From the NCBI GenBank assembly GCA_002633025.1, contig NMRB01001623.1, forward strand, positions 14,988 to 78,987: a stretch of 64,000 nt of DNA. Reading direction: 5' to 3'. Below the pieces are notes generated by a model. The model saw only the letters and a program-made list of their open reading frames with translations. It was not told where the DNA came from and did no database searches. Numbering within the stretch: position 1 is the stretch's first letter; every line of letters begins with the position of its first letter. This document shows positions 36,828-48,600 of this stretch, piece by piece. The position numbers were made by a program, and so were the translations under genes. This DNA is from Notospermus geniculatus. Its lineage: Eukaryota > Nemertea > Pilidiophora > Heteronemertea > Lineidae.

Positions 36828-39016
36828 ATGAAGGTACTTGTTCTTCTGATGTTTGTGGGTGTAGCTCTTGCGCTTTCACCGATGCCGACGGAGGAACCGG
36901 AGAGACCAACGTTTATTCCGGAGACACGTCCACCGCCGACACCGACGGGGTATCCGCGGTTTCATGGGCTGACGACGGAGGAACCGCGGATACCAGATTG
37001 GACACGTCCACCGCCGACACGAGAATGGACTACGGAGGCATTTCCAACGCCGAGACCAACGTGGTGGCCGGGGAAACGTCCACCGCGGTTTCATGGGCTG
37101 AGAACAACGTGGATTCCACCGCGGTTTCGGGGGCCGAGAACAACGTGGATTCCACCGCGGTTTCAGTATCCGAGAACGACGGAGTTCCCCTATCGTCACC
37201 GCCATGACCACGGTCACAGGGTAAGTTACGGTGATATCTGCTGACTAAGTCCTTTATCAATCACGTACCCAGATCTACCTCATCCGAGGATATCTCTGGA
37301 AAGGGCTACGACTTGACCACTGGCAGCGTGCCAAAATACCTGTTTCACGCAATATTTCGTTATTTGATGACTGAAAAATATCATATATGCCTAAAAAGCC
37401 ATATAATACCCCAAAACACGAAGTTGTTTGAGTATTAGAGCAATTTCAACGAATAGTTAGTTGAGAACTATTTGACATCATGCCGCGGTGCCAGCCTCGG
37501 TGTGATTCGCCTCAAAATTAGTACATATCGATGCGCTGATGCAAACAACGCGCATGCGCAGTATTCCTAAAGTAGTACCGGTCGCAGCCGTTTCCAGTGG
37601 TGTTGTAGGAACGTAAACCCACTGGGGACGAGTTTGGTCCTTTATTGCTGATAAAAGAGCAGACAGACCAAGGTGACAAAGTGAGTTTGACCTGATGTCA
37701 GCTGACCTACGACCTCTGGCCCACTTTTGCATATTTCAGGGCCCATCAGTGGGCCAATGTAGGCCTACTACTCAATTATATTTTGGATTGATTGCAACGA
37801 TATATTGATCTTTTTTCAGGAAGAGTTTGACCTTGAGAGACGTGTGCATATGGAGCTGTTCAGGTCAGGCAGTAAGTAATATAAGCATATTTGACTAAGG
37901 TCTGAATGATTGGTGATTTCCAGATATCTTCGAAGGTATCAAAAAGGTTGTGAAATGAGCCACCTGCTGCACTCCCTCTTCTGGGAGGCACTCTGAGCGG
38001 TTGGACCATTTTACGACCTCTCGTCAAGGACGTCGTGACGCGACATTTGACAATGTACTCTGCTTTTTACGTCTTTGGTCGCACCGCTCACAGCGCCGCC
38101 CTGTCGGGGGAAAAAGGTTATATTCATTATGAGCCTTTCCAAGTGAAAAGTGAAGGGCAAAATTGTGCAAAATCATTTGGGAGTCACTTGCATCATGACT
38201 GTTAAATTCAGTTCACGTCGATGAATAATTCTCGGGTAAATAGGAATGGCTCAGCCACAGCCATTTTCAAAGAGGAAGCTTGGTACATGCGCACAGACAT
38301 TCCATGGGAGGATTTCGAAAATGGCTGAGCGATCAGCAGCACACAACGGCGCGTGTTCGGGTCACAGGCAACTGGGGATACGGCCCGAACGCTGTTCCCA
38401 AAGCATTATTGCTCAGGGTACGCATTGTTTAACGCAGCGGGCGGGCTACATCACATCATTTTTCGGCGAGGGTCTCTTCTCCCAGAAAAACGCCACTCGC
38501 CTACACCTTCAACAATAACTTTCGTGTTCCATTTTTTCAGTGTCCATCTTAAGATCCACTCGTGGAATTGCGTGGGGCTTCAATAGACGTAAGTACATGT
38601 AGTGGCAACATAGGTTTCCCAGTGACGTCACGCTTGTCACGTGAGTGGCCGTCAGAATGACGTCACTCAGCGTATAGTGAGACCAAAGTTGATAAATAGG
38701 AGCGAGGTAAAAACCCCTGTAATAGAGTTTTGGTAGCGAGGTACATTTATAAAACCAAAGAAACGAGCAAATCCAAAATGTGATATTCATATCTATATAT
38801 TACACTATAGAAAACGTTTGTACCGTGTATATAGTGTAATATATAGATATGAATATCACATTTTGGATTTGCTCGTTTCTTTGGTTTTATAAAAACCCCT
38901 GTATTGACGCACGCTAACATGGTCTTCATTTATTTTCAGTCATTAACTGCGCAGCCCGTCAGTGCGAAAACCGTGAAAGAAGGGAAAGGAGAAGAGACGG
39001 TTGGAGAAAACATTAG
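36828..39016 (+). CDS. Gene A: secreted Pro/Thr/Arg-rich, Cys-tailed protein (189 aa, four coding exons)
   Basis: Coding exons are 36828-37220, 37820-37871, 38541-38588 and 38940-39016 (TAG at 39014). Each intron has a pyrimidine-CAG acceptor and a GTAAGT donor, and the phases (0, 1, 1) keep one frame open for 189 codons. Residues 1-17 (MKVLVLLMFVGVALALS) form a signal peptide, so the product should enter the secretory pathway. Next comes a Pro/Thr/Arg region with a 12-residue repeat of the type PPRFxxxRTTWI (about four units), then a His-rich stretch (YRHRHDHGHR). Exon 3 encodes EEFDLERRVHMELFRSG. The last exon has two cysteines (INCAARQCE) and a basic RERRERRR tail. The model is supported by gene B, whose exons 3-5 keep the same lengths up to the tail, the same phases and the same stop. 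I do not recognise the family; an antimicrobial, mucosal or matrix role is inference. Longer frames overlapping exon 2 are shadows of its GC-rich repeats. Confidence 0.85.
38724..38906. mobile_element. Perfect 63-bp-arm hairpin insertion in the last intron of gene A
   Basis: Arms 38747-38809 and 38830-38892 are exact reverse complements (TTATAAAACCAAAGAAACGA...), with a 20-nt loop. The insertion is bracketed by TAAAAACCCCTGTA on both sides; gene B has this 14-mer once and no hairpin. Confidence 0.85.
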
Positions 39017-39490
39017 GGATCGCCGTACGCAGGCCAAGCAGGAAGTGGACCGTCCCACACGAGGCACTAGTTATATTAGAGAAAAAATGCCCTTGTAATA
39101 TATCGACATCCCCTGCCAACCTACTACGCCTGATTTGATGCAAATGACGCCCTAATAATGTTGCAGTTCTAGCCTTTAGACGTACAGTTATCAAAGTCTT
39201 CACCCCAACACACGCACACGTACATACGTCAGTCACTAATATAAAAACCTTTTTCACGAGTTTGATGTTCCCCGGTCACCGTGCAAATTCGTCTTTTATC
39301 GGGATCTGCCGTGTTCCAGTGAAATGGCGATCTCTGCTGATGACTTTATTTGATCAACCTCCGTGCAGGGTCGGCAACAACCAGATCAAGGCTTTGGCCG
39401 TGTTCGGAAAGCTTCCCCGAGGAAATTTCTTCCCCGAGCTTCGGGGAATGTGAGCATGCCCAGTAAAGGCGAAATTCCGAACGATATAAA

Positions 39491-39496
39491 AATAAA
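39491..39496 (+). terminator. Candidate polyadenylation signal of gene A
   Basis: AATAAA about 475 bp after the gene A stop. The homologous position after gene B (50883-50894) has two overlapping AATAAA-type hexamers. Chance occurrence is possible in this AT-rich stretch. Confidence 0.25.
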
Positions 39497-40113
39497 CATC
39501 TTCATGAAGAACCTTTTTGACTTGATTGTGTCTCATCTCAAACCAAACAATGTCTTCCATAAAAACTCCTCTCAGAAGCCAATTACCACAAGAATGATGC
39601 TATACAATGAGAGTTATTATAGCTTATTACACCCATCTACCGCTCTCATCACTTTTTGAGGAAAAAACCTCCGTCACTTTCAGCGAAGGGTAATCTGACA
39701 CACTGCCTTTGAGACAAATAATGTGCTTGTTTTTGTTTTTGCCTAAACTCCCACTCTCTTATTTGCCAACAGCGGTCGAGCCGTACCTTTTTTTAAAAAA
39801 GCGTGCTGCTGTTCGTTTTCAACAACATGTACATGTACATGTACGTGACAACATTCCCAGGGACCCACAACTTAAACCTCATGGAACGATAGAAGTGTGG
39901 ACACCTTTGACAGTGGGACATTCTTTCCTCTTACACCAGCTGCCTAATACTAATACCATTCCTAGTGTGCCGGTGTGGAAGACTACTATAGATCCATGCG
40001 TTTGATTGAATTGTCAGCTTTACATGTGACACTCGTTCCTTGCTTCCCACAATGAACAGAACAGCCCAAGTGACTTGGCTTCACTTAGGGCTTTCACAGC
40101 CCTATACATGGCG

Positions 40114-40201
40114 CATCCTCCCATCGCAGGGCTTTGGTCTCGCTCCTCTTCATGCGAGCGTATGAAGAGGAGCGAGACCAAAGCCCTGCGATGGGAGGAT
40201 G
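40114..40201. repeat. Perfect 40-bp-arm hairpin, unit B copy
   Basis: Same as 31419-31506 with the arm mismatch restored. The 1.96-kb element at 40204 is inserted directly at its foot. Confidence 0.85.
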
Positions 40202-41149
40202 TACACTCTTGATCATAAGTAAATCCGCACCACACATTCTTGAATTACTCAATAAGTACTCATTATTTTTTCCCAATTTTTGGACAAGTGAAAGGCACAT
40301 GTAATGTCTAACACATCCCGTTTCAGTTTTTCAAACTGACGAACATTCGTGTCTTCCACAGCAGTTCAAAGAGGGCAGGCTGGTTTGGAGGTTTCACCAA
40401 CTGAAGTTTTCATCAAATTTTTCACCTGCACAACCTTCAGCCTTGGTCACTAAGTGACAGACAAGACAAATTTTTAAAAAAATATATCAAGATCTCGCCA
40501 AAAAATGCATTTTTGTTCATAATTTCACCACTTGCTTGGCAACCCAGTGAACTCAACTGTGAGATGCCCCCTCGCTATACATGTACTATGCAAACAGGAC
40601 ACTGTATTGTGTTTTGGCGGCCGGACAATTTGAATTGAACTATGGTTGAAAGCATGAAATTGATCTGTTGTGGTTGGTGTTACTCCAACCACAATGATTC
40701 TGAATAACAATTGGCCTGTTCAACTAGCCATTCTAAACCACCTTGGTCACAGTGAGCCTTGTTTTCAATGGATAATGCATTAGCCTCGTTTTAACCACAC
40801 CGGGCTTTGGTGTCGCAACCAAAACCGCCGACCATGTGTTTCTCGCTTCGAGCATTCAGAGAGGCGGTGCAGAGAATATGGGCGAGATTTATACTCACTG
40901 ACCTATCCCAAGAATGTTTTGTATCATAAGCTACACATCCTGCGGAAAATCCGTTGAAGAAAGCGCCCTGCTGTCTCATTTCGGCTCCTGCAGCTTGTTG
41001 GGCCTAGCGCTGCACACCGATGTACACGATGTAGGCACGATGTACATGTTGTTACACAGTGACGTCGCGTCATCGACGTAGCGTCATCCGCGGAGCCGGA
41101 TGCCGGGTCGGATTGACTCTGAACATCTCAAAATAGGCCTATTTGCAAT

Positions 41150-41412
41150 CAAATCGCACTGAACTGAATAGGCCTATGAATGTTTTAGTGCCAGAAAGGT
41201 TTATGGAAAGGTGGTTTAGAATAGAAATTGATACCTCACTGTCGGTATTGGTCGTCTCACCAAACCCGCTCGGGTGGAGCTGTCATTCCGACCTAAACCC
41301 TCGGCGAAGCGCCTCGGGTTTAGGTCTGCATTTTAGCTCCACCCTCGCGGGTTTGGTGAGACAACCAATACCTCCAGTTCGGTATCAATTCCTTAAACAT
41401 TCAATTCAGGGC
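41150..41412. mobile_element. Nested hairpin element inside the 1.96-kb element
   Basis: GTCTCACCAAACCCGC and GACCTAAACCC on the left pair with GGGTTTAGGTC and GCGGGTTTGGTGAGAC on the right, around a tight AAG turn. The outer AATTGATACC / GGTATCAATT extends the symmetry. Confidence 0.75.
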
Positions 41413-41429
41413 ATTGACTGGGGACAAGT

Positions 41430-41796
41430 TTAAAGCCTCGCTTATGTCGCCCTACGCTGTGATAGAAACAGCGTCAACAAGTTGCAACTCATAACTTATG
41501 TCACCACCGACTAGAAAAATACCGATCGGTCGCAACTGCCTGGAACTACTAGTAGTTTATCGCCGTCTTTTGAGTGCGTATGTCGACACTGATTTCTTTT
41601 GATTTTAAGTAAAACGTGCTGAAGTTGAACACGTGCGATTTTCTGGATCTGGATATTTGTAGTTTGCAACTAGTTACTCTCTGACGCCCGAGAGCTTATG
41701 TCACCAGTAGTTGTGACTAATTAGTTCCAACTACGCGCCGATTATCAGTTGCCAACTAGTTCTGACTGAACGTAAGGGCGACATAAGCGAGGCTTA
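41430..41796. mobile_element. Nested MITE with GCCTCGCTTATGTCGCCCT ends
   Basis: GCCTCGCTTATGTCGCCCTA at the left is repeated inverted at the right (GGGCGACATAAGCGAGGC), with TTAA at each edge. Interior motifs GCAACT and TTATGTCACCA also recur. Confidence 0.75.
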
Positions 41797-42722
41797 AGGG
41801 ACCATCTCACAGTTGGGTTCACTGATTGCCAAGCATGTGGCGAGATTTTGGACAAAAATGCAATTTTTGGCGAGATCTTGATATATTTTTGGAAAATTTT
41901 CACTGGACTGTCGCTTAATGACCAAGGCTGAAGGTTATGGAGGTGAAAAATGTGATGAAAACTTCAGTTGGTGAAACCTCCAAACCAGCCTGCCCTCTTT
42001 GAACTGCTCTGGACGACAGTGCTGTTGGTCGATTTGAATAATTGAAGCGGAATGTGTTAGACAATGCATGTGGCTTTCACATGTCCAAAAATTGGGAAAA
42101 AAATAATTAGTAATTATCGAGTAAATCAAGAATATCTTGTGCGGATTTACTTATGATCAAGAGTGTACATAGCGGTGATAAAGCCACAACTACGTGTATT
42201 CTGACAGGTGTTCCATGGTTCACTCTGTACTGCCTTAATTACCCATGAAGTTTCCAGCCCATTTTACCATGTAGATAAACCACTTCTCATTTCGGTATTC
42301 CACGGTAACTCCACTTTCCATTGACTACGTAGGCCTACTTTCGATTGGTTTTATTTCTAAGCTCAATCTTACTTGGCGTTCACAATCTTTACGACGAATC
42401 TGTTGAAATCAGGTACATGTAAAGCGCTAAAGTCTACGCTCAGGAAACGCTATCATAACTTTCCTGTGACGTGCATACAGTCGAAATGTAACGCGGTCAT
42501 TCATTGGTTCGACCATCTTGAGTTTTCACTGGAGACCGCCTCATAATTATACTAATGGCCCCATTTGAATAATTCAACTCGGGGAGATTCTCGGAGGAAA
42601 TTGAGGCAATACAAATGATGATTTAATGGGTGGAGAGTTTTGTAGAGGCCTATGTCGTAATGAATGGAAAAGGCAATGTCATTGTTTTTATTGGTAGTAG
42701 TGGAAGCCAAAACAAGGTAGAC

Positions 42723-42945
42723 TAGTTCCCGATCTCACCGGTGGGATACTGAGATCGGTAGCGCCTGTCGTCCATAATCACGTGTCGGTCCGAAAAGCGA
42801 TGATGAAACCCGCTGATTGGTTGAAAAACCATCGATTGCTCTTTTATTTGCTAACCAGCACGTTGGAAACAACGATCACGTGATTACGAACGGCGTGCGC
42901 TACTGAGGTCAATACTTAATCCTAGTGGTGAGCTTGGGAACTAAT
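42723..42945. mobile_element. MITE-like element, TTAGTTCC family (unit B)
   Basis: Duplicated copy of 32505-32725. Confidence 0.7.
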
Positions 42946-43558
42946 CTGAAAACAAGACAAGTTAGAGCTCTCTTTAGTTCATCTTCCGTTGAACATCATC
43001 GTCTTCAGTTAATTGACATTAGACATGCCCAATGCTGTGTTCACATTTTTCATTATTAGACTTGCTGCAGGATATCCCATTTAAAATCGACCCGATATGT
43101 CACAGGCTGTGGTGCACTGATAAGCTTCATCAATTTCACCAACTTCTTCATTATTTTCAATGTACGAAGTCATTAAAATCAACTCGTCATTTTATTATGA
43201 TATCGTAACCATGGGTGAAAAAAACTACAATTATAAAATGCGTTGATTTGTGGAAAGTAAATGATTACGAGAAACCCGCATAACATTTGATCCCGATAGG
43301 TCGACGCTGCGATCGGTGTGACGTAATTTGTCCAACCAGGCCACGTGACATTGCACGCTTGTTTGATTCGCTGTGCGCTGTATTGAGTTTAATCACTTGA
43401 CACTCACGTGATCTCAAAATGGCGACACCACCGTAACAGCAAGAGTACCATCCGGAACCGGGCGTTGAATTTTGACAAGGGCCACTCCATTATTCAGTGG
43501 TGCGACCCCATATTGGCTGGTATTCATAAAAGTTAGCAAATGCTTTTACCTAAGATTT

Positions 43559-43888
43559 TCACAGCAAAGTCCAATGTAAATGCACTACAAAACTTGAAGT
43601 AAAAGCATCTGCTAACTTTATGAATACCAGCCATTGGCCGAGTTCTCGCTCTTTCGCCTGGTACCAAGACTGATTTTTGTTGTCCCGGTGGGCGAGTTGC
43701 TCAGGCCTATGACATGTCTGCATCATAATGGACTGTATTGAATTACCCACTTGTTTCACTTCGTCAAATAATAGCTTTTGTTTTGGCATCAAACTCTCAC
43801 AAAAGCAGTTGGTGTCAAATGTGTGCAGCCGTCCAGGTGGTGAGATGAGACGGTAATTTAATCCGTTCAGAACAGGAACGAAAAACAA
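43559..43888 (-). CDS. Repeated open frame, copy 3 in unit B (unknown)
   Basis: Counterpart of 33112-33414 in unit B, with replacements such as HRPEQLAHRDNKNQSWYQAK and LADAF. The frame is intact in all three copies, which hints at constraint or recent origin. Confidence 0.3.
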   Translation of the reverse strand: MFFVPVLNGLNYRLISPPGRLHTFDTNCFCESLMPKQKLLFDEVKQVGNSIQSIMMQTCHRPEQLAHRDNKNQSWYQAKERELGQWLVFIKLADAFTSSFVVHLHWTLL

Positions 43889-44819
43889 CTATTGAATTTA
43901 TTGTATGTTTGGCTCGCTCCCAAAAAGCGTTGCGTCTCGTCTGTAGGCAGTGTGGAGGAAGAGATTGGGGATGATAGTGTTGAGAGGAACTACAACATGA
44001 TCAATTCAAACACCAGCCATCACGTTATCTTCCACAACGTCTCTAAAATCTACTATCTACATATTTACTTTTCGAATACTAACGAGTAGGCCTATGTTCT
44101 GTCCGGAGTAGGCCCCTACCTCATGTCCATATTAAGGAACGAAATTAAAAAATGCCCCAAATCACTGCAAACAGGACTGGCAGTCCACAGAAACCTGTAA
44201 ATCTGTCCCGCAAAAATTGGCCTCCTTCACTTAATAGCGCATGTAACTAATTATTCTGTACTTACGCTATAGGCCAACTTCGCCCCTAATTTGCATATGG
44301 TAATAAGGGAGCACTGTACCAGCCTCCTCGTTATCATATTGTAAAAAGTGGAGTCTGTGATAAGAGTACTGTTGTGTTCGGGTATTTGTATGCGGTTACA
44401 CCATCTTTTTCCTTTAAATTTCAAAAACATTTTGTGAGATTAACCACGGGTTTATAAGACCAGTTACCTTTTGACTGACTTCATCTGTACCAGTCATAAA
44501 TCAGGTGACGTCCCGCCGCAATGGGCTCAACATCGTGATCAGTTTGCTTTAAGAGCCAAAAGCAAAAGTCAACTGCGTAGATGCTGTTGTTCCTGCCTAC
44601 TATTGAAATTGACAGGCACCTGGCTTTTGTGCCGCTTTCATTTGGCACTCATAAGTGAAAAGGATGAAGCGGTAAAGTTTGACCAGCCGATGTCTGCTGA
44701 CGGAGGGACTGCCATCGAGTGGGCTCTGAAAAACTTGAATGAATAGAGGTGGGAAAAGGATCAACAGCGTTTATTGAAATCAATGCAGGTGCAGACCGGG
44801 GTGTAGAACAATGGCTGGG

Positions 44820-44826
44820 TATAAAA
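44820..44826 (+). promoter_or_regulatory. TATA box of gene B
   Basis: TATAAAA in the duplicated promoter, homologous to 35567. It is followed by the same leader sequence and a GTAAGT donor at 44920. Confidence 0.5.
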
Positions 44827-44848
44827 CGAGTCTGTTTGACGAGCACCA

Positions 44849-44919
44849 GACATATCCTGTTTTCGCAGTATCCGAGTTTCAACTCCTCGTTTGGCGCTCT
44901 CCAGATAATACTGATATAG
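44849..44919 (+). other. Inferred non-coding first exon (5' UTR) of gene B
   Basis: Homolog of the gene A leader exon, ending at the donor at 44920. The leader intron runs through the TTCAATATTGAA foldback element into the assembly break at 45659, where the acceptor is lost. Confidence 0.45.
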
Positions 44920-45294
44920 GTAAGTGTCACTCTTGGAATTCAAAGCTTCTCTTCTCTCACTATTTCTCAAGTCTTTCTAAGAAGACTTTTCCAAATTCAA
45001 AACTGAACAGTTTGCTCTTTGGGACAATCTACTATTGTTTGCCTTACGCTGAGCCCACGGAGACAAACAACTGCATTACTCATAGTTGAATCATCTGATT
45101 CTCACCAGTCTATCTGACCTGACGCCCATCTAACCTGGTTTTAGAATCCATCACATTTCCCACTTCTGAGGAGCTCAGAGCCTCAGCCATTCATCGGTGT
45201 GCGAAGGCTAATCGACGTGCCAATCAAAATCCGTGTTACAAAATGTGCGCGGGAAGAGAAGAGAAAGTGCCGAACGGCGATTTGTTTATGAATT

Positions 45295-45626
45295 AGCGCT
45301 GGGTTATAAACAGTGTCTCTCCTCTTCAGTATCTCAACAAAGATTTTAATTATATTTAGGAATATAACTTTAACGGATATTATTTCAATTTCGTATAAAC
45401 ATGACTTCAATATTGAACTGCGGATTCAATATTGAAATCCGACTTCAATATTGAATCCGCAGTTCAATATTGAAATGTATGATTCAATATTGAATAGTGT
45501 GGTTCAATATTGAAGTCATGTTTATAAAAAATTGAAATAATGCCCATTAAAGTTATATTCCTAAATATAATTAAAATCCTTGTTGAGATACTGAAGAGGG
45601 AGAGACACTGTTTATAACCCAGCGCT
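45295..45626. mobile_element. Foldback element with TTCAATATTGAA array, in gene B leader intron
   Basis: Unit B copy of 35936-36237 with six palindromes, flanked by AATT on both sides. Confidence 0.8.
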
Positions 45627-45658
45627 AATTCATTTTTTGGTAACATTCTTAAGTGTAA

Positions 45659-45659
45659 N
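45659..45659. other. Single-N contig join inside gene B
   Basis: Left of the N matches gene A up to 36268; right of it matches from about 37073. The 0.8 kb between, including the start codon and signal peptide, is missing. Other single Ns are at 7508, 10473, 20570 and 54235. Confidence 0.9.
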
Positions 45660-48600
45660 GGATGCCGGGGACACGTCCACCGCGGTTTGATGGGCTGAGA
45701 ACAACGTGGATTCCACCGCGGTTTCGGGGGCCGAGAACAACCTGGATTCCACCGCAGTTTCGGTATCCGACGAAGTCCTATCCCGACCGCCATGACCACG
45801 GTCACAGGGTAAGTTATGGTGATGTCTGCTGACTTACGACATCTGACCCACTTAGCTTACCACAGTGGCCCCTAGCCACTTATTCTTTAACTTCTTCGGA
45901 TGTCAAGTAACATATTCAGGCGCTGATACAGATGGGGGGGGGGCGCACCCGGCGCACGCCCCCTCTTATTTTGGAAAATTCTTTGAGTCTGACCGAGAAA
46001 TCGTAAAAAATAAAGGAGGTTTCTGATGTGAATGGCCTGGACGCGCGCCCTCTTTTGACAGATCGTGGATCCGCCCCTGATATTATTATTCTGTTAAATC
46101 TGATCAGGTACGGCGGCAGATGAGCTGTTTTCAGCTTTTCGTCCTCGTCGCAACGTGTTTCGATTGCCCTGATTGGTTAACAACTACTATTGCATCGATG
46201 ACCCTGATTGGTTAACAACTATTATTGTGTCGATGGCCCTGATTGGTTAATGAGTTTGTGTTGATTCACCTGCGGCTGTAACTCCTGCGGTTCCAGCGCC
46301 ACCGGAGAAACTGACCAAGTCCTTTATCAATCACGTACCCAGATCTACCTCATCCGAGGATATCTCTGGAAAGGGCTACGACTCAACCACTGGCAGCGTG
46401 CCAAAATACCTGTTTCACGCAATATTTCGTTATTTGATGACTGAAAAATATCATATATGCCTAAAAAGCCATATAATACCCCAAAACACGAAGTTGTTTA
46501 AGTATAGAGCAATTTCAACGAATAGTTAGTTGGGAACTATTTGATATCATGCCGCCGCGGGTGCCAGCCTCGGTGTGATTCGCCTCAAAATTAGTATATA
46601 TCGATGCGCTGAAGCAAACAGTGCGCATGCGCAGTATTCCTAAAGTAGTACCGGTCGCAGCCGTTTCCAGTGGTGTTGTAGGAACGTAAACCCACTGGGG
46701 ACGAGTTTGGTCCTTTATTGCTGATAAAAGGGCAGACCAAGGTGACAAAGTGAGTTTGACCTGATGTCAGCTGACCTACGACCTCTGGCCCACTTTTGCA
46801 TATTTCAGGGCCCATCAGTGGGCCAACGTAGGCCTACTACTCAATTATACTTTGGATTGATTGCAATGATATATTGATCTTTTTCAGGAAGAGTTTGACC
46901 TTGGGAGACGTGTGCAGATGGAGCTGTTCAGGTCAGGCGGTAAGTAATATAAGCATATTTGACTAAGGTCTGAATGATTGATGATTTCGAGATATCTTCG
47001 AAGGTATCAAAAAGGTTGTGAAATGAGCCACCTGCTGCACTCCCTCTTCTGGGAGGCACTCTGAGCGGTTGGACCATTTTACGACCTCTCGTCAAGGACG
47101 TCGTTAGGCAGTTTTAGCACGCTTACGTTTTACATTTACGATTACGATTTAGCGACGTCATGACGTCATTACAGAGTGACGTGACGCCTTGTGACGCGAT
47201 GGTGCGTCATCTGACGTAAGGCTTTCCGTGTATGGTAAAATGTTGTCGATGTATCCCATGTTTGTCCGGCTCTCAAAGACACATAGGTCCATCATTTTAC
47301 TTGTAATCTTCACTACAACTTGGACATTTACCCATTATTAGGCGGGTCAAATTGAAAGCGATTTACTTGATTATAAACATGAAGGATTTGGCGTTGATTA
47401 AATCGTAAGTTTCTTACGTATAGCAAGCGATTTGCGCGTAAACAACTCCCGCATAGCCGACGTCATGACGTTTTCAAATCGTAATCGTAAATGTAAAACG
47501 TAAGCTTGCTAAAACTACCTATTTTACAATGTACTCTGCTTTTTACGTCTTTGGTCGCACCGCTCACAGCGCCGCCCTGTCGGGGAAAAAAGGTTATATT
47601 CATTATGAGCCTTTCAAAGTGAAAAAGGAAGGGCAAAATTGTGCAAAATCATTTGGGAGTCACTTGCATCGTCACTGTTCAATTAAGTTCACGTCGATGA
47701 ATAATTCTCGGGTAAATATGAATGGCTCAGCCACAGCCATTTTTAGCTCACCTGGTGAGCTCTCACGGTGGTGCAACGTCCGTCGTCGTCATCATCCGTA
47801 GTCCGTTAGCAGGGCACGTTTCGTAACCGCTGGAGCTATTGACCTGAAACTTTGGACACATATACCCCTACGTCAGATAACCAATGACACCAAGTTTCGG
47901 TCCGATTCGATTCTTGTCCGATTCGATTCAGGTGGCCAAAGCCAAAAACATGAAAAGTGCACTAACTTCTGAACTAATGACTGGATCATCTCCAAATTTT
48001 TATCATAGGTGTATCTAATTAGGATACATAACAAATACGTATTACGAGTTTTTGATTTGACCTACTTTTCAAGGTGTCAGAGGTCAGAGTTATACAAAAG
48101 TAACGAACTTGCCACAGTTCATCAAATGTTTCACCAAGTGGCTTCATATCTTGCATAAACGTGTATAGAGGGGTACCTTCAAAAATACCGAGTTTCGGCC
48201 CGATCGGACATCTAGTATGGCCGCCAGGTGGCGTAACCTGAAAATCATCTAAGAGCTATAACTCAGGAACCGCTTCACCCAGAGAGCTCGAACTTGATGT
48301 GTATCTCCCTCTGGATGACCTTTACATGAATGTCAAATTTCGGCTTGATTTAACTTCCAATATGGCCGCCAGGTGGCGTAACCCGAAAATCATCAAAGTG
48401 CTATAACTCAAGAACCACTCGACACAGAGTGCTCAACTTTGATATGTGGCTCCCTCGAGATGATCTGTATGTGCCTGTTTAATTTTGGCCCGATTGGATG
48501 TCCAATATGGCCGCCAGGTGGTGTAACCCGAAAATCATCAATGTGCTATAACTCGAGAATGACTTGACACAGAGCACTCAAATGTGCTATGTGGCTCCTT

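Larger units (their letters stand above)
31307..39989 (+). repeat. Tandem segmental duplication, unit A (8.7 kb, contains gene A)
   Basis: Matches 40004-51381 in the same orientation along its length, interrupted by insertions and deletions. The junction A-end/B-start near 39989-40004 lies inside continuous sequence with no N, which supports a real duplication. A-specific content includes an inverted-repeat element at 34921-35345, a hairpin insertion at 38724-38906 and an extra copy of the 33.1-kb repeat at 33.9 kb. Confidence 0.85.
40204..42165. mobile_element. 1.96-kb Tc1/mariner-like non-autonomous element with about 360-bp terminal inverted repeats
   Basis: The left end CACTCTTGATCATAAGTAAA and about 360 bp following are repeated inverted at the right end. 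TA lies on each side (40202-40203 and 42166-42167), and the empty site in unit A has one TA (GATGTACATGG). The interior has no transposase frame; it holds two further inverted-repeat elements (about 41150-41412 and 41430-41796). Confidence 0.85.

Noticed and set aside
36713-37207. 164-codon frame rich in Ser/Thr/Asp across gene A exon 2
   Set aside because: Another reading frame of the GC-rich repeats; it lacks a signal peptide and does not continue across the splice sites conserved with gene B.
46641-46748. Small protein frame on the minus strand conserved with 37600-37732
   Set aside because: It lies in the first coding intron of genes A and B and is shared only because the introns are duplicated.
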